64,000 nt of DNA from Microthrixaceae bacterium (GTDB lineage Bacteria > Actinomycetota > Acidimicrobiia > Acidimicrobiales > Microtrichaceae): contig JAMLGK010000005.1 of assembly GCA_023957995.1 (NCBI GenBank), forward strand, positions 1 through 64,000. Reading direction: 5' to 3'. Both the position numbers and the translations under genes were made by a program. Below, in pieces: positions 26,501-34,515 of this stretch; positions within the stretch are counted from its first letter, which is position 1, and the number at the start of each line of letters is the position of its first letter. The notes below the pieces were generated by a model, which saw only the letters and a program-made list of their open reading frames with translations, was not told where the DNA came from and made no database searches.

Positions 26501-27087
26501 CCCTGGCGCGTGCGGATCGCCTCGACGAGGTCGACTTCGACCTGACCCTCGGCGAGTCCGGTTCGCGTGCCACCGACACCGACATCGCGGCCCTGGTGCT
26601 CGAGCACCTCGAGCCCGGCGATCCACATCGCGAGTGGGCCGAGAGCTTCGCTGCCGCGGGTACCCACACCGTGCTGGCTGGGCATCTGACCGGCTCCATC
26701 GACCTCGTCGCACGTGTCATCGACAGCTCGGGAGTGCCCCGGTTCGTGGTCGTCGACTACAAGACCAATCGGCTGGCACCGTGGCCGGAGTCGCCCACCA
26801 TCGAGCAGTTCGCACCGGATCGGCTCCACGCTCCGATGGCCGAACACGACTACCCCCTCCAAGCACTCCTCTACTCGGTTGCGCTGCACCGCTATCTGCG
26901 TTGGAGGCTTCGCGACTACGAGCCCGAGGTTCACCTCGGTGGCATCGGCTACATGTTCGTGCGGGGGATGGTCGGTCCCGATACGCCCACGCTGGACGGC
27001 ACTCCACACGGTCTTGCCGCCTGGCGGCCTCCCTGTGAACTGGTCGTTGCTCTCTCGCAACTCCTCGACGGTGGCGGTCGCTCATGA
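23518..27087 (+). CDS. recB: Exodeoxyribonuclease V subunit beta, RecB helicase-nuclease
   Basis: The 1189-residue UvrD-type 3'-5' helicase has Walker A ASAGTGKTYALS (~30), VVTFTRAAAAELRDR, the DExx motif LIDEFQDTDPVQW, VGDPKQAIYAFRGA, TTFVAKGLEFPVV and LLYVALTRAQHH. The C-terminal nuclease has GTLVHEILERVDF, GSIDLVARV and VVDYKTNRL, with the metal-binding Asp/Asp/Lys set intact. Two acidic low-complexity insertions (residues ~214-238 and ~871-912) lie in linkers, the second between helicase and nuclease. With RecC and RecD it processes double-strand breaks. It overlaps both neighbours by 4 nt. Confidence 0.96.
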   Translation: MSEHSGAADPRPAFDPLGPLDGGRLAVEASAGTGKTYALSTLAARHISERDVPIRELLVVTFTRAAAAELRDRLRGRLLEFAAALESTDEPDDEVLAAVRSEEPELRLARVQTAISEFDSATITTIHGFAQQIIGTLGSTARTDPDAVLVDDTDELVTQAATDVLAGEVLTNDDPALSHITLTTLRRSALLFLGNPGSRFEPAPDLVGPGGQVGDDSADGENNDGEDGDGEQGEIDAAAAILRRLTDQVVQRVAAHRTGVGTLSFDDLLVRLRDILVDPQAGSTARTALESRFSVALIDEFQDTDPVQWSVFNTLFGGSPDPQKRSMVMVGDPKQAIYAFRGANVHTYLQAVRDPATEVRKLATNWRSDPALLKSTATLLRGSTFGADDISFHDVAPATRNLDRGFTDSQGSALPAISLRAALGDEVTRQKAKKRPAYVEQGAQVVFADLARHVRCLLEESRIPDDEQDDGVALRPLRPDDVAVLIAKNAQGPAVRDALGELGIPAVIARGDSVLNSEAATHWHRLLHAIARPSDPRRVRAACTSWFFGMDAASIAAMSDQETTLRQEELHEWGTLLSREGVSAMVGRILTETAIAARVLALPQGDRHMTDLDHLAELLCGAVGANTGPVGLLETFEDLGVRAEDGDPETDVAARRVESESRAVQIMTTFVAKGLEFPVVCCPTLWDSAGTSARDHIWWDGAAQNRVVDLAPGLKWGSPDEHSERKRLATEELAGTNLRLLYVALTRAQHHTAIWWLPTTAAWRTGLARVLFARDESGAIDRELFAAPTVRHLDDDATMESLESLVRRQPEALEAVIVGTTAQAADDRAWTGSTGDTAAPLAVATLGRTLDRARGRWSFTAIAARHNTGSHHGYDAEGDTVGDAANQDEGGPDEGDPDETATGDVAAEQSTSGEGPAALPLGPIAGGATFGTLVHEILERVDFCSENLLEDLRDLVGQRLRFNPWPVDHSLLASGIAAVIETPLGPLFDGRPLRTLARADRLDEVDFDLTLGESGSRATDTDIAALVLEHLEPGDPHREWAESFAAAGTHTVLAGHLTGSIDLVARVIDSSGVPRFVVVDYKTNRLAPWPESPTIEQFAPDRLHAPMAEHDYPLQALLYSVALHRYLRWRLRDYEPEVHLGGIGYMFVRGMVGPDTPTLDGTPHGLAAWRPPCELVVALSQLLDGGGRS

Positions 27088-29159
27088 GCGCTCCGCGGAC
27101 GGGTTCGGCCCCTGGAGCGCCGATGATCAGGCGGCTGCCGCCCGGCGTCGACGCGCTCGAGAGCTTCATCGAGGCAGAGGTCCTGAGCGCGTCCGACGTT
27201 CACGTCGCAGCGGCGATCGGCCGCACCATCGCAGGCACGTCCGATTCGGTGCTGCTGGCAGCGGCCCTGTGCGTCAGGGGCTTGCGATTCGGCCACGTCT
27301 GCATCGAACCGGCCACCGTGGCCGACACGGTGCTCACCGACACAGATCCGGTCCCAGCCACGGGGGATCCGACCAACACAGATCCGCAGTCGGTCCACCT
27401 CGAATGGCCCGAACCGTCGACATGGATCGAGGCACTGGTGGCATCTCCGGCGGTGGCGGTATGTGACCCCACCGCGGGAAAGCCGGATTCGGGGGTGCTC
27501 GATGACCGGATCAGGCCGCTGGTGTTCGACGGTACCCGGCTCTATCTCGAACGGTACTGGCGCTACGAACGTCAGGTGGGCGACGCACTGCTCGAAGCCA
27601 GCAACGACCATCTCGGCCTGGCGATGTCGGGCTTCGACAGCACCTCGGTGGAGGCAATGCTCGACCGCTACCTGGGCACGGAGCACATCGCCGACGGCGA
27701 CCCGTCGGACTCCGACTCCGGCTCCGGTTCCCCGGATGTGCCACCATCCGGCCAGCCCACCCTTCCCGGACTCGGTCCCGACGCCGCTGCGGGTAGGGAT
27801 CCGGCTGAGGGAGCACCGCGGATGGTCGAGAACCTGCAGCGCAGGGCCGCACGCACGGTGCTCGATCACCGTGTCACCGTGCTGGCCGGTGGGCCGGGAA
27901 CCGGCAAGACCCACACGGTGGCCCACCTGTTGGCCGCGGTGCAGCACCTCGCCAGCGAGACCGGTGAGGCACCGGAGATCGCGCTGGCGGCACCGACCGG
28001 CAAGGCTGCGGCGCGAATGACCGAGGCCATACGAGCTGCGGTGGTGCGGGCCGAACCGCCCGAATCGGTGGCTCGACCACTGCTGGAGCTCGAAGCGACC
28101 ACGATCCATCGGTTGCTCGGCTACCGGGACGGCATCTCGTTCCGTCACGACCGCCAGGATCCCCTTCCCCATGACCTGGTGGTCATCGACGAGACCTCCA
28201 TGGTGGCGCTGCCGCTCATGGCCCGGCTCCTCGACGCACTCCGGAGTGAGGCATCCGTGGTGCTCGTCGGCGATCCGTTCCAACTGGCGAGCGTCGAGGC
28301 CGGCGCGGTCCTGGGTGATGTCGTCGGCCCTGCCGCCAGGACCTCGGCCACCTCGGACCCGCCTTCGATGCCCACGGGGCCCCTCGCCGATTCGATAGTC
28401 GTTCTCGAACAGGTGCACCGCTACGACCGCCGGTCTGGAATCGCAGCGCTGGCCGACGCTGTGCGGGCAACCGACGCCGACAGGGTGCTCGAGGTGCTCA
28501 GGGATCCATCGACCACCGACGTCCGATGGGTGGACCCCGCGGACGGACCCGCGTTGGAACAGCTGCGGAGCGCGGTTGCCGAGGATTCCGCCGGGGTGAT
28601 GGCCGAGGCCCGCTCCGGTGACCCTGCCGATGCGCTCGAGCGCGCGACAGCGCTCAAGGTGTTGTGCGGGACCAGGTTCGGCGCGCTCGGTTCGTACGCC
28701 TGGCGCGACCTCATCGAACAACGCATCCCGAGAATCGACCGGTCACTGTCCACACGCGGCAAGTGGTACCTCGGACGGCCCCTGATGGTCACCCGCAACG
28801 ACTACATCACAGGAGTGTTCAACGGCGACACCGCCCTCGTCGTCGAGCGCGACGGACGCCCGATGGTCGCCACCGCGGGAAGCGGGACGACCCGATTGCT
28901 GTCGACCTCCCAGGTGGACTCACTGGAGACCTGGTGGGCCATGACGATCCACAAGAGCCAGGGGTCAGAGTTCGACCATGCCATCGTGTCCCTGCCGGAT
29001 TCGCCATCACGGGTGCTCACCAACGAGCTGCTCTACACGGGCATCACACGAGGCCGCGAACAGGTGACCGTCGTGGCATCCGAGGAGTCGCTCCGGACAG
29101 CGGTGGATCGGCGAATCTCGCGGGCCTCCGGCCTGGGTGAGCGACTCTGGCCTGGGTGA
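27084..29159 (+). CDS. recD: Exodeoxyribonuclease V subunit alpha, RecD helicase
   Basis: The 691-residue superfamily 1B 5'-3' helicase has Walker A LAGGPGTGKTHTVAHL (~270), APTGKAAARM, VIDETSMVALPLM, VLVGDPFQLASVEAGAVLGD, and the C-terminal TIHKSQGSEFD and LLYTGITRGR motifs. It is the fast motor subunit of RecBCD. An acidic SDSDSGSGS linker lies near residue 212, before the helicase core. The gene is coupled to recB by an ATGA overlap. Its last codons run into a 19-bp tandem repeat that continues past the stop, so the RecD C-terminus (SGLGERLWPG) is partly repeat-encoded. Confidence 0.95.
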   Translation: MSAPRTGSAPGAPMIRRLPPGVDALESFIEAEVLSASDVHVAAAIGRTIAGTSDSVLLAAALCVRGLRFGHVCIEPATVADTVLTDTDPVPATGDPTNTDPQSVHLEWPEPSTWIEALVASPAVAVCDPTAGKPDSGVLDDRIRPLVFDGTRLYLERYWRYERQVGDALLEASNDHLGLAMSGFDSTSVEAMLDRYLGTEHIADGDPSDSDSGSGSPDVPPSGQPTLPGLGPDAAAGRDPAEGAPRMVENLQRRAARTVLDHRVTVLAGGPGTGKTHTVAHLLAAVQHLASETGEAPEIALAAPTGKAAARMTEAIRAAVVRAEPPESVARPLLELEATTIHRLLGYRDGISFRHDRQDPLPHDLVVIDETSMVALPLMARLLDALRSEASVVLVGDPFQLASVEAGAVLGDVVGPAARTSATSDPPSMPTGPLADSIVVLEQVHRYDRRSGIAALADAVRATDADRVLEVLRDPSTTDVRWVDPADGPALEQLRSAVAEDSAGVMAEARSGDPADALERATALKVLCGTRFGALGSYAWRDLIEQRIPRIDRSLSTRGKWYLGRPLMVTRNDYITGVFNGDTALVVERDGRPMVATAGSGTTRLLSTSQVDSLETWWAMTIHKSQGSEFDHAIVSLPDSPSRVLTNELLYTGITRGREQVTVVASEESLRTAVDRRISRASGLGERLWPG

Positions 29160-29196
29160 ACCGCTCTGGCCGGGATGAGCGACTCTGGCCGGAGGA
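29130..29196. repeat. 19-bp tandem repeat across the recD stop codon, three copies plus a partial
   Basis: Units such as ggcctgggtgagcgactct start at 29130, 29149 and 29168, with a partial copy at 29187. Because 19 is not a multiple of three, each copy shifts the frame and supplies new stop codons; the recD stop lies in the second unit. Confidence 0.8.
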
Positions 29197-29246
29197 AACA
29201 GCTGGCCCGCAGGATGAGCCCTACCGGCCGGTCCCACCGTGTGCGG

Positions 29247-31988
29247 TCAGGCCGGGAGACGAACAACGCGGGCATTGCCCACGCTCTCGTAGCGCCCAGG
29301 AGTGCAGGTCAACACGATCACCTGGCAATTCTTCGCCGCGGTCGAGAGCACCGCTGCCATGCCCTCCAGCCGGGCCGGATCACTCCATCCGAGTGCATCA
29401 TCGAACACCACGGGTGCGCCACCTGTGGTGCGTCGGTTCTCCGGGCCGGTCCCGGCATCTGCCGCAGTGGATTCATCTGCACCAGATCCGGCAGCCGACG
29501 CGGATGGCACCGACCCGGACGGCACCGACCCGGACGCAACGATCTCGGCCGCCGCGAGGCGGATGATCATGCCGAGCTGTTCCTTGGTGCCGGTGGACAG
29601 GTCGCCGTAGGGAACGGTCTGACCGTCGAGGGTCCGGTTGAGGATCATGAGGTCCTCGTCGAGTTCGACCTCGAAGTCCCTGCCGAACACGATTCGACCG
29701 AGCCGTTCCACGCTGTCTCGCAGGGGCGCCACATAGCGACGGCGAGCCGCTTCTCGCCGTGCAGCAAAGGTGTCGTGGAGCAAACGGGCTGCCTCGGCGC
29801 GACGGTGGAGTCGGTCTCGATCGCCGGTCAGTGCCAGCAGCTCGCTGCGGGCCTCATCCAGACGACCTGCGAGTCCGTCCTCACCCTTGGTCTGGAGCCG
29901 GCTTCGCAGGCTGACGAGCTCGTCGTGGTTCTCCTCGATCTGGGCGACGAGGCGCCGGGCAAGTGCCTGGCAGTTCTGCAACCGGTCCTCCACAGCCTGG
30001 GCTTCGTCGTCGGCGAAGGAGCGTTGGGCCACCCCGAGCGAGTGCGTGCAGGCGCTGACCTCTTCGGTACTCCGTGTCAGCATCTCGGTGAGTTGGTCGT
30101 CGGAACGATCGCAACGGGCCCGGTCGAGCGCGGCCGAAGCCGACTCGTTGTCGTGGCGTGCGCCGTCGAGCGAGGCCGCTATGCCCGAGAGTTCAACCTC
30201 CTGGCCCAGCAGTGCCTCGCGAGCCTCTTCCCGGCCCGACTCGGCTGCCGAGAGGGCTCGGCGCGCATCCCCGATGCAGGCATCTGCCTCACTGACGAGT
30301 GATTCGGCAAGCTCGAGTGTCGACGGAAGCGGACTCTCGTGATTCCGCTCAGCGGGGTAGCTCCGGACGCGTTCCACCAACAGGTCGATCTCGGCGGTGA
30401 TCTCCTCGGGCGTCGAGCCGCGCAACTCGCTCTCGATGGTGTGATCCAGACCATCGCTCTCCAGCTCCGCCTCCCGGCGTTCGTGGGCGGCCTTGCGGGC
30501 CGTTCGCACATCGGGGACGCCGTAGGTCTCACAACACTCGACGAGTCGTAGACGGGCCTCGGCGACCCCGCGGGCCAACTGTTGGGCATCGGCGCCGGCG
30601 GTCACGGCGACACGGAGCAACCCGGGCAGCTCGAGCGACATCGATTCGGACACGGCCAGGTCGCGCTGCTCGTCGGGGCCCAGGCGGACGACCTCACCAT
30701 CGACGAGCACCTCGACCTCGCCCACAGCAGCGAGGTTCAGCGATGCCGACCCCGCTCCGGCCAGGGCTTCGGCCTTCACCAGTTCCTGGTGGGCGTCTTC
30801 GATGACGGTGAGTGCCTGCTCATCGACGAGGTTGGACTCGAGCACCCGTCGAGCCTCCTGGCGGCGACCCACGGCTTCGGTCACCCGGCGGCGACGAGCG
30901 GAGAGCTCCTCGAGGTCGGCAGCCCGCCGGAGGTGGTCACGATCTGCCAGAGCCCGCCGGTGATCGCTCTCCGCGGTGCGCAGCGCGCACCGGGCCGACT
31001 CGAGTGCATCGTTGGCGGCGGCGAGCACCGACTGGTTGACTCCCGCGCGTTCGCGCACAGAATCGAGGCGCTCCTGGTATTCGGCGACCCGGGCGGCGCT
31101 GGTGGCGACGCGCTCGACCAGTGCTTCACGCTCAGCGAGTTGGGCGACCGCTCGCTCGCGCCGGCCGTTGGCGTCGGCAAGTTCCGATTCGAGCAGCTCC
31201 AGCTCGCGTCGCTTCTGGGCGATGGTCTCGGCCTGCGCGCCCAGATCCTCGAGATCCTGGGTGTTCTTCGTACGACGCTCGGCCAGCGTCCTGGCTTCTT
31301 CGGTGAGCCGGGCCACCCGCACGGTGTCGTTCTCGAGCGACCGCAGTTCGTCCAGCAGTGCATCGACACGCTGCTGAGCGGCGACGACGGCCTCGTCAGC
31401 TTCCTTGAGGTTCTTTCTGGGACGGCCGGTGTCGGTGAAGTACTTCTGGCGTTCGGCAACGATGCGTTGCCAGAGGTCATCGGCATCGGCGTTGTCGGGA
31501 CGTTCTCCACCGGCAGCCAGATCGAGTGCTCTACCCAGGGACCCACCGGCGAAGTCGGCCTGGGCCAGTGCCTCACCCTGCTGCATCCGCAGCGCGCCCC
31601 AGAGTGCCTCGTCCATGGTCTCGGCAATGATCGCCCGGAGGCGGTCGTGGGCCTCCCGGCCGGTGAGTTGCTCCCTCGACGGCTCGAGAACCTCGAGTTC
31701 GGTCATCGACTTCTTGATGAACCGCTTGGTGCAACGCAGTCGGTAGGGCCCGGTGCTCAGCTCGATCTCAACCTGGGGGCCTACATCGCGCCCGACCGGC
31801 TGCACGTCGCGCACTGCCGCCTTGGAGGTGTCGTCGCGCTCGGAGAGAACGAGGCGGATGGCCTCGTCGATCGAGGACTTGCCCACCTCGTTGTCGCCCT
31901 CGATGATCGTGACTCCGGTGTCGGAGAACTCCACCGAGCAGTTCTCGACGCCCCGGAAATCGGTCAGTTCGACGTGGTGGATCCTCAC
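29247..31988 (-). CDS. AAA ATPase, SbcC/Rad50-related (YhaN-like), zinc-hook-less
   Basis: The 913-residue SMC-like ATPase starts MRIHHVELTDFRGVENC. Walker A is GDNEVGKSS (~35), the ABC signature LSTGTKEQLGM (~796), and Walker B VVFDDALGW (~860). Two long coiled-coil-rich segments (~170-360 and ~480-720) flank a central globular region. I find no CxxC zinc hook at the coiled-coil apex, so it fits the YhaN group better than classic SbcC. A Gly/Ser/Thr-rich insertion of ~40 residues separates signature and Walker B. The GTG start overlaps the nuclease gene's stop (GTGA), so the pair acts as an MR-like nuclease complex on DNA ends. Confidence 0.88.
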   Translation of the reverse strand: MRIHHVELTDFRGVENCSVEFSDTGVTIIEGDNEVGKSSIDEAIRLVLSERDDTSKAAVRDVQPVGRDVGPQVEIELSTGPYRLRCTKRFIKKSMTELEVLEPSREQLTGREAHDRLRAIIAETMDEALWGALRMQQGEALAQADFAGGSLGRALDLAAGGERPDNADADDLWQRIVAERQKYFTDTGRPRKNLKEADEAVVAAQQRVDALLDELRSLENDTVRVARLTEEARTLAERRTKNTQDLEDLGAQAETIAQKRRELELLESELADANGRRERAVAQLAEREALVERVATSAARVAEYQERLDSVRERAGVNQSVLAAANDALESARCALRTAESDHRRALADRDHLRRAADLEELSARRRRVTEAVGRRQEARRVLESNLVDEQALTVIEDAHQELVKAEALAGAGSASLNLAAVGEVEVLVDGEVVRLGPDEQRDLAVSESMSLELPGLLRVAVTAGADAQQLARGVAEARLRLVECCETYGVPDVRTARKAAHERREAELESDGLDHTIESELRGSTPEEITAEIDLLVERVRSYPAERNHESPLPSTLELAESLVSEADACIGDARRALSAAESGREEAREALLGQEVELSGIAASLDGARHDNESASAALDRARCDRSDDQLTEMLTRSTEEVSACTHSLGVAQRSFADDEAQAVEDRLQNCQALARRLVAQIEENHDELVSLRSRLQTKGEDGLAGRLDEARSELLALTGDRDRLHRRAEAARLLHDTFAARREAARRRYVAPLRDSVERLGRIVFGRDFEVELDEDLMILNRTLDGQTVPYGDLSTGTKEQLGMIIRLAAAEIVASGSVPSGSVPSASAAGSGADESTAADAGTGPENRRTTGGAPVVFDDALGWSDPARLEGMAAVLSTAAKNCQVIVLTCTPGRYESVGNARVVRLPA
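29507..29536. repeat. 15-bp tandem duplication in the SbcC-like gene
   Basis: Two perfect copies of ggcaccgacccggac encode the repeated SGSVP in the low-complexity insert before Walker B. Confidence 0.8.
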
Positions 31989-33217
31989 GACCGCACCCCG
32001 TTCGTCTCGAGGTCAGAGGAACTGTTGAGCCTGTAGAGCAGCCGCATGGCCTCACCCGCACCGAGTGAGCGCAGGTCGTTGAGCGCATCCTCCGCGAAGC
32101 CCGACAGGCCGAGGGTCTCGAAGTCCTCCTCGTCGGGCACGACGACGAGATCGCTCTCGAGGTCCCAGAGTTGGATAGCGGCGAACCGTTCGCCCGCCAG
32201 AGCCAGCAGTTCCTCCAGTGCCGCGTTGTCTCCGAGCGACAGCTGGCCCACCAGTGCGAGTTTGAGAATCGTGCGCTGCTTGTCGGGAAACGACTCCAGG
32301 TACTCCCCGAGTGCAGAGATGTCCTCGGCTGCGCTCAATTCGATGGTCGACCGCGCGAACGTCCAGCGGCCGATTCGGTGGGCCTCGACATCCACCGAAT
32401 CGGATGTGAGCTCGACCACGAGTGCTCGGGCCGGTTCGACCTCGTCGAAGTCGGTCGGTTCCGGGGCGCCGGAGTACCAGATCCGTCCGGTTGAGCCCAC
32501 CGAGGTGACCGAGTGCCGGTCGCCCAGCGCCACGTAGTGCACCGAACCCGCCGTGACCGCCTCTTCCAGGTCGGCCAGTCGCAGCACCTCGGGGGCATCG
32601 TGTTCGGGGCACAGGTAGTCGATGGCGCCGTGTCCGACGACGATTCTGAGCGTTGCCGCACCGCCGTGGTGCGGGTTCCCGGAGCTCTCCACGCCAGAGA
32701 CTGTGTCGGCGGAAGCAGGGAAGCCAGAACCAGTCTCGCCAGAACCAGTCTCGCCACAACCAGTGTCGGCGGAACGGATGGCAGCTGAGACGAGATCGCA
32801 GCCGGGTCGCTTGTTGGGCCAGGGCGCGCCCACCAGCTCGACACCCGGCGCCACCTCGACCGGCTCGGTGGAGTCGAGCACGATCACGTTGTCGGGGCGG
32901 TGGCTGAGGAACGCCGATGAGGTGAACACCGACGATGCATCCAGCGGATCGTGGTTGCCCGGAAGCAGGTAGTAGGTCACGTCGGGGGTGGAACCCATCG
33001 CATCGAGCGCCCTGAGCACCACACGGCGCTCGACGTGGTTGGACTCGAACACGTCGCCACCCACCACCACGAACGAACAACCGTTGGCCAGAGCCAGACG
33101 CCCGATCTCGTCGATGGCCTCTATACGCGCCTGGGTGAACCGGGCCTGGGCCTCCCCCTGCAGGAAGTGCCTGGTCATGCCGAGTTGCCAATCCGCTGTG
33201 TGGATGAATCTGACCAT
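31985..33217 (-). CDS. DNA repair metallophosphoesterase, SbcD/Mre11-like (YhaO-like)
   Basis: The 410-residue calcineurin-like nuclease has all phosphoesterase motifs: HTADWQLGM at the N-terminus (DxH variant), GGDVFES, LPGNHDPLD, VVGHGAIDY and ALGDRHS. It should cut DNA ends or hairpins together with the coupled ATPase downstream. A Ser/Gly/Glu-rich loop with a 15-bp repeated unit (SGETG repeats) is inserted between PWPNKRPGCD and the GHG motif. The ATG at 33217 is supported by TACTGT 7 nt upstream; the longer open frame to 33415 is rejected. The pair converges on recCBD. Confidence 0.92.
   Translation of the reverse strand: MVRFIHTADWQLGMTRHFLQGEAQARFTQARIEAIDEIGRLALANGCSFVVVGGDVFESNHVERRVVLRALDAMGSTPDVTYYLLPGNHDPLDASSVFTSSAFLSHRPDNVIVLDSTEPVEVAPGVELVGAPWPNKRPGCDLVSAAIRSADTGCGETGSGETGSGFPASADTVSGVESSGNPHHGGAATLRIVVGHGAIDYLCPEHDAPEVLRLADLEEAVTAGSVHYVALGDRHSVTSVGSTGRIWYSGAPEPTDFDEVEPARALVVELTSDSVDVEAHRIGRWTFARSTIELSAAEDISALGEYLESFPDKQRTILKLALVGQLSLGDNAALEELLALAGERFAAIQLWDLESDLVVVPDEEDFETLGLSGFAEDALNDLRSLGAGEAMRLLYRLNSSSDLETNGVRS
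32723..32767. repeat. 15-bp tandem repeat in the SbcD-like gene, three copies
   Basis: Copies of gccagaaccagtctc at 32723 and 32738 plus a diverged third encode a Gly/Glu/Thr/Ser-rich loop and keep the frame. Confidence 0.8.
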
Positions 33218-33224
33218 GTGTCCG

Positions 33225-33230
33225 ACAGTA
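33225..33230 (-). promoter_or_regulatory. Leaderless -10 box (TACTGT) of the sbcD-sbcC-like operon
   Basis: On the minus strand TACTGT precedes the ATG at 33217 by 7 nt. Confidence 0.6.
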
Positions 33231-33368
33231 CGGAGGGGGTGTGACATCCACTCTGGAATCATCCCGTGGATCCCCACGCGCTGCGGTCTCCACCGCCATC
33301 GTGGCCCCCCGGAGGAGCCGAGCGGTGGACCCCGGCAACCCTGGAACCAGCCCTGCAAGGATGAGCCG

Positions 33369-33812
33369 ATGACCAACAGCAACGGATCCGGACCCGACCT
33401 CCATGTCGAGCCCACAAGGGCTCAGATCGAACGGCTCCTCGGAGCCGGGACAGAGGGGCCGGTGACGATGCTCAACCTGCTTCGCTACAAGGATCTGGCG
33501 GACTACTCCAAGTGCCCGGAGCTGGCCCCGGAGGCGACCATCAGCGGCCGCGAGGCCTACGAGTCGTACTCGCTCGGCGTGTTGCCGATCCTCGCCGAGC
33601 TCGGAGCCGAGGTACTGCTGTTCGGCCCCTGCCACCCGACGTTGATCGGACCCGAGACCGAAGCATGGGACGACATCGCCCTGATCCGCTACCCGGGTGT
33701 CGACTCCTTCATCTCGATGACGACCTCGGAGGACTACCTGGCCATCGGCGGCCACAGGAACGCCGCGCTCGCGGACAGCCGGCTGGTGCCCACCGGTGCC
33801 GTCGCCCCCTGA
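33369..33812 (+). CDS. DUF1330-like protein
   Basis: The 147-residue protein contains the DUF1330 ferredoxin-like dimeric barrel pattern: PVTMLNLLRYKDLADY near the start, SGREAYESY in the middle, and DIALIRYPGVDSFISMTTSE towards the end. It is cytoplasmic with no signal peptide, and the family's function is unknown. The ATG at 33369 has AAGGATGAG immediately upstream; the frame is open much further back but overlaps the divergent repair operon. Confidence 0.85.
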   Translation: MTNSNGSGPDLHVEPTRAQIERLLGAGTEGPVTMLNLLRYKDLADYSKCPELAPEATISGREAYESYSLGVLPILAELGAEVLLFGPCHPTLIGPETEAWDDIALIRYPGVDSFISMTTSEDYLAIGGHRNAALADSRLVPTGAVAP

Positions 33813-33902
33813 CCCGCAGCATCTCCGGAGTTCCCGAGGCCAGACGCGTCCTCGGCGATCACACGACATCGGGCGTGTCCCCGGCAACATCGTCGATCGA
33901 GA

Positions 33903-34442
33903 TCAATCCGTGTGGCTCAGGTACTTCTTCGCCAAGCGCTCGATCGTGCCCTTGGTCCTCGTGGTGGTGAGACCCAGCAGTCGGTCGACGGCGCCAAGAT
34001 CGATCTGTGAGTCACTGACGCCCGCGGCCGGCAACCACCACATCACGCGGTCACCCCAGCGCAGGATCTCGCCGGCCGGCGCCAGCTGAAGCGCCTCCCG
34101 GGCAGCACCGGGACCAGGTGGCTCGCCGACCATGATCGCCTGGACCTTGCCCGCGCCGTCGAGTTCCGCTCTCGTGAAGGGAACCGCAGCCGCCAGTTCC
34201 CGGGTCTGGTCCGCGGTCCGCAGGATGAGGCGAACCCTGAACCCCAGTTCGGACCCGACCACCGACTCGAGGTGCTCCGACAGCTCCACCGCTGCGCGCC
34301 GGTCGTCGAAGACGACGTTTCCCGCAGCTTGATAAGAGGCCGGGTGCTCGACACCGGCCGCTCGGAATGCACCCTCGAGATCCTCGCCGGTCACCCTCCG
34401 ACGACCGAGGTTGATGCCGCGCAGGAAGGCCACGTATCGCAT
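33903..34442 (-). CDS. DUF1697 domain protein
   Basis: The 179-residue protein starts MRYVAFLRGINLGRRRVTGE and continues SYQAAGNVVFDDRR, the hallmark of DUF1697, a ferredoxin-like fold family of unknown biochemical role found in many actinobacteria. A conserved RVMWWLPAAG strand lies near the C-terminus. The start is supported by TAGTCT 6 nt upstream. Its 5' end is divergent from the anchored HNH nuclease gene. Confidence 0.86.
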   Translation of the reverse strand: MRYVAFLRGINLGRRRVTGEDLEGAFRAAGVEHPASYQAAGNVVFDDRRAAVELSEHLESVVGSELGFRVRLILRTADQTRELAAAVPFTRAELDGAGKVQAIMVGEPPGPGAAREALQLAPAGEILRWGDRVMWWLPAAGVSDSQIDLGAVDRLLGLTTTRTKGTIERLAKKYLSHTD

Positions 34443-34448
34443 CGGCGA

Positions 34449-34454
34449 AGACTA
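34449..34454 (-). promoter_or_regulatory. Leaderless -10 box (TAGTCT) for the DUF1697 gene
   Basis: On the minus strand TAGTCT precedes the ATG at 34442 by 6 nt. Confidence 0.55.
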
Positions 34455-34515
34455 CGAACCCACGCGGTCCGATGTCAGCCGGGCGCGGCAGTACGATCCG
34501 CGTCCGGAGGTTCCG

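Noticed and set aside
19907-29159. AddAB or AdnAB instead of RecBCD.
   Set aside because: Three subunits are present, including a RecD-type SF1B helicase and a motif-less RecC, which fits RecBCD only.
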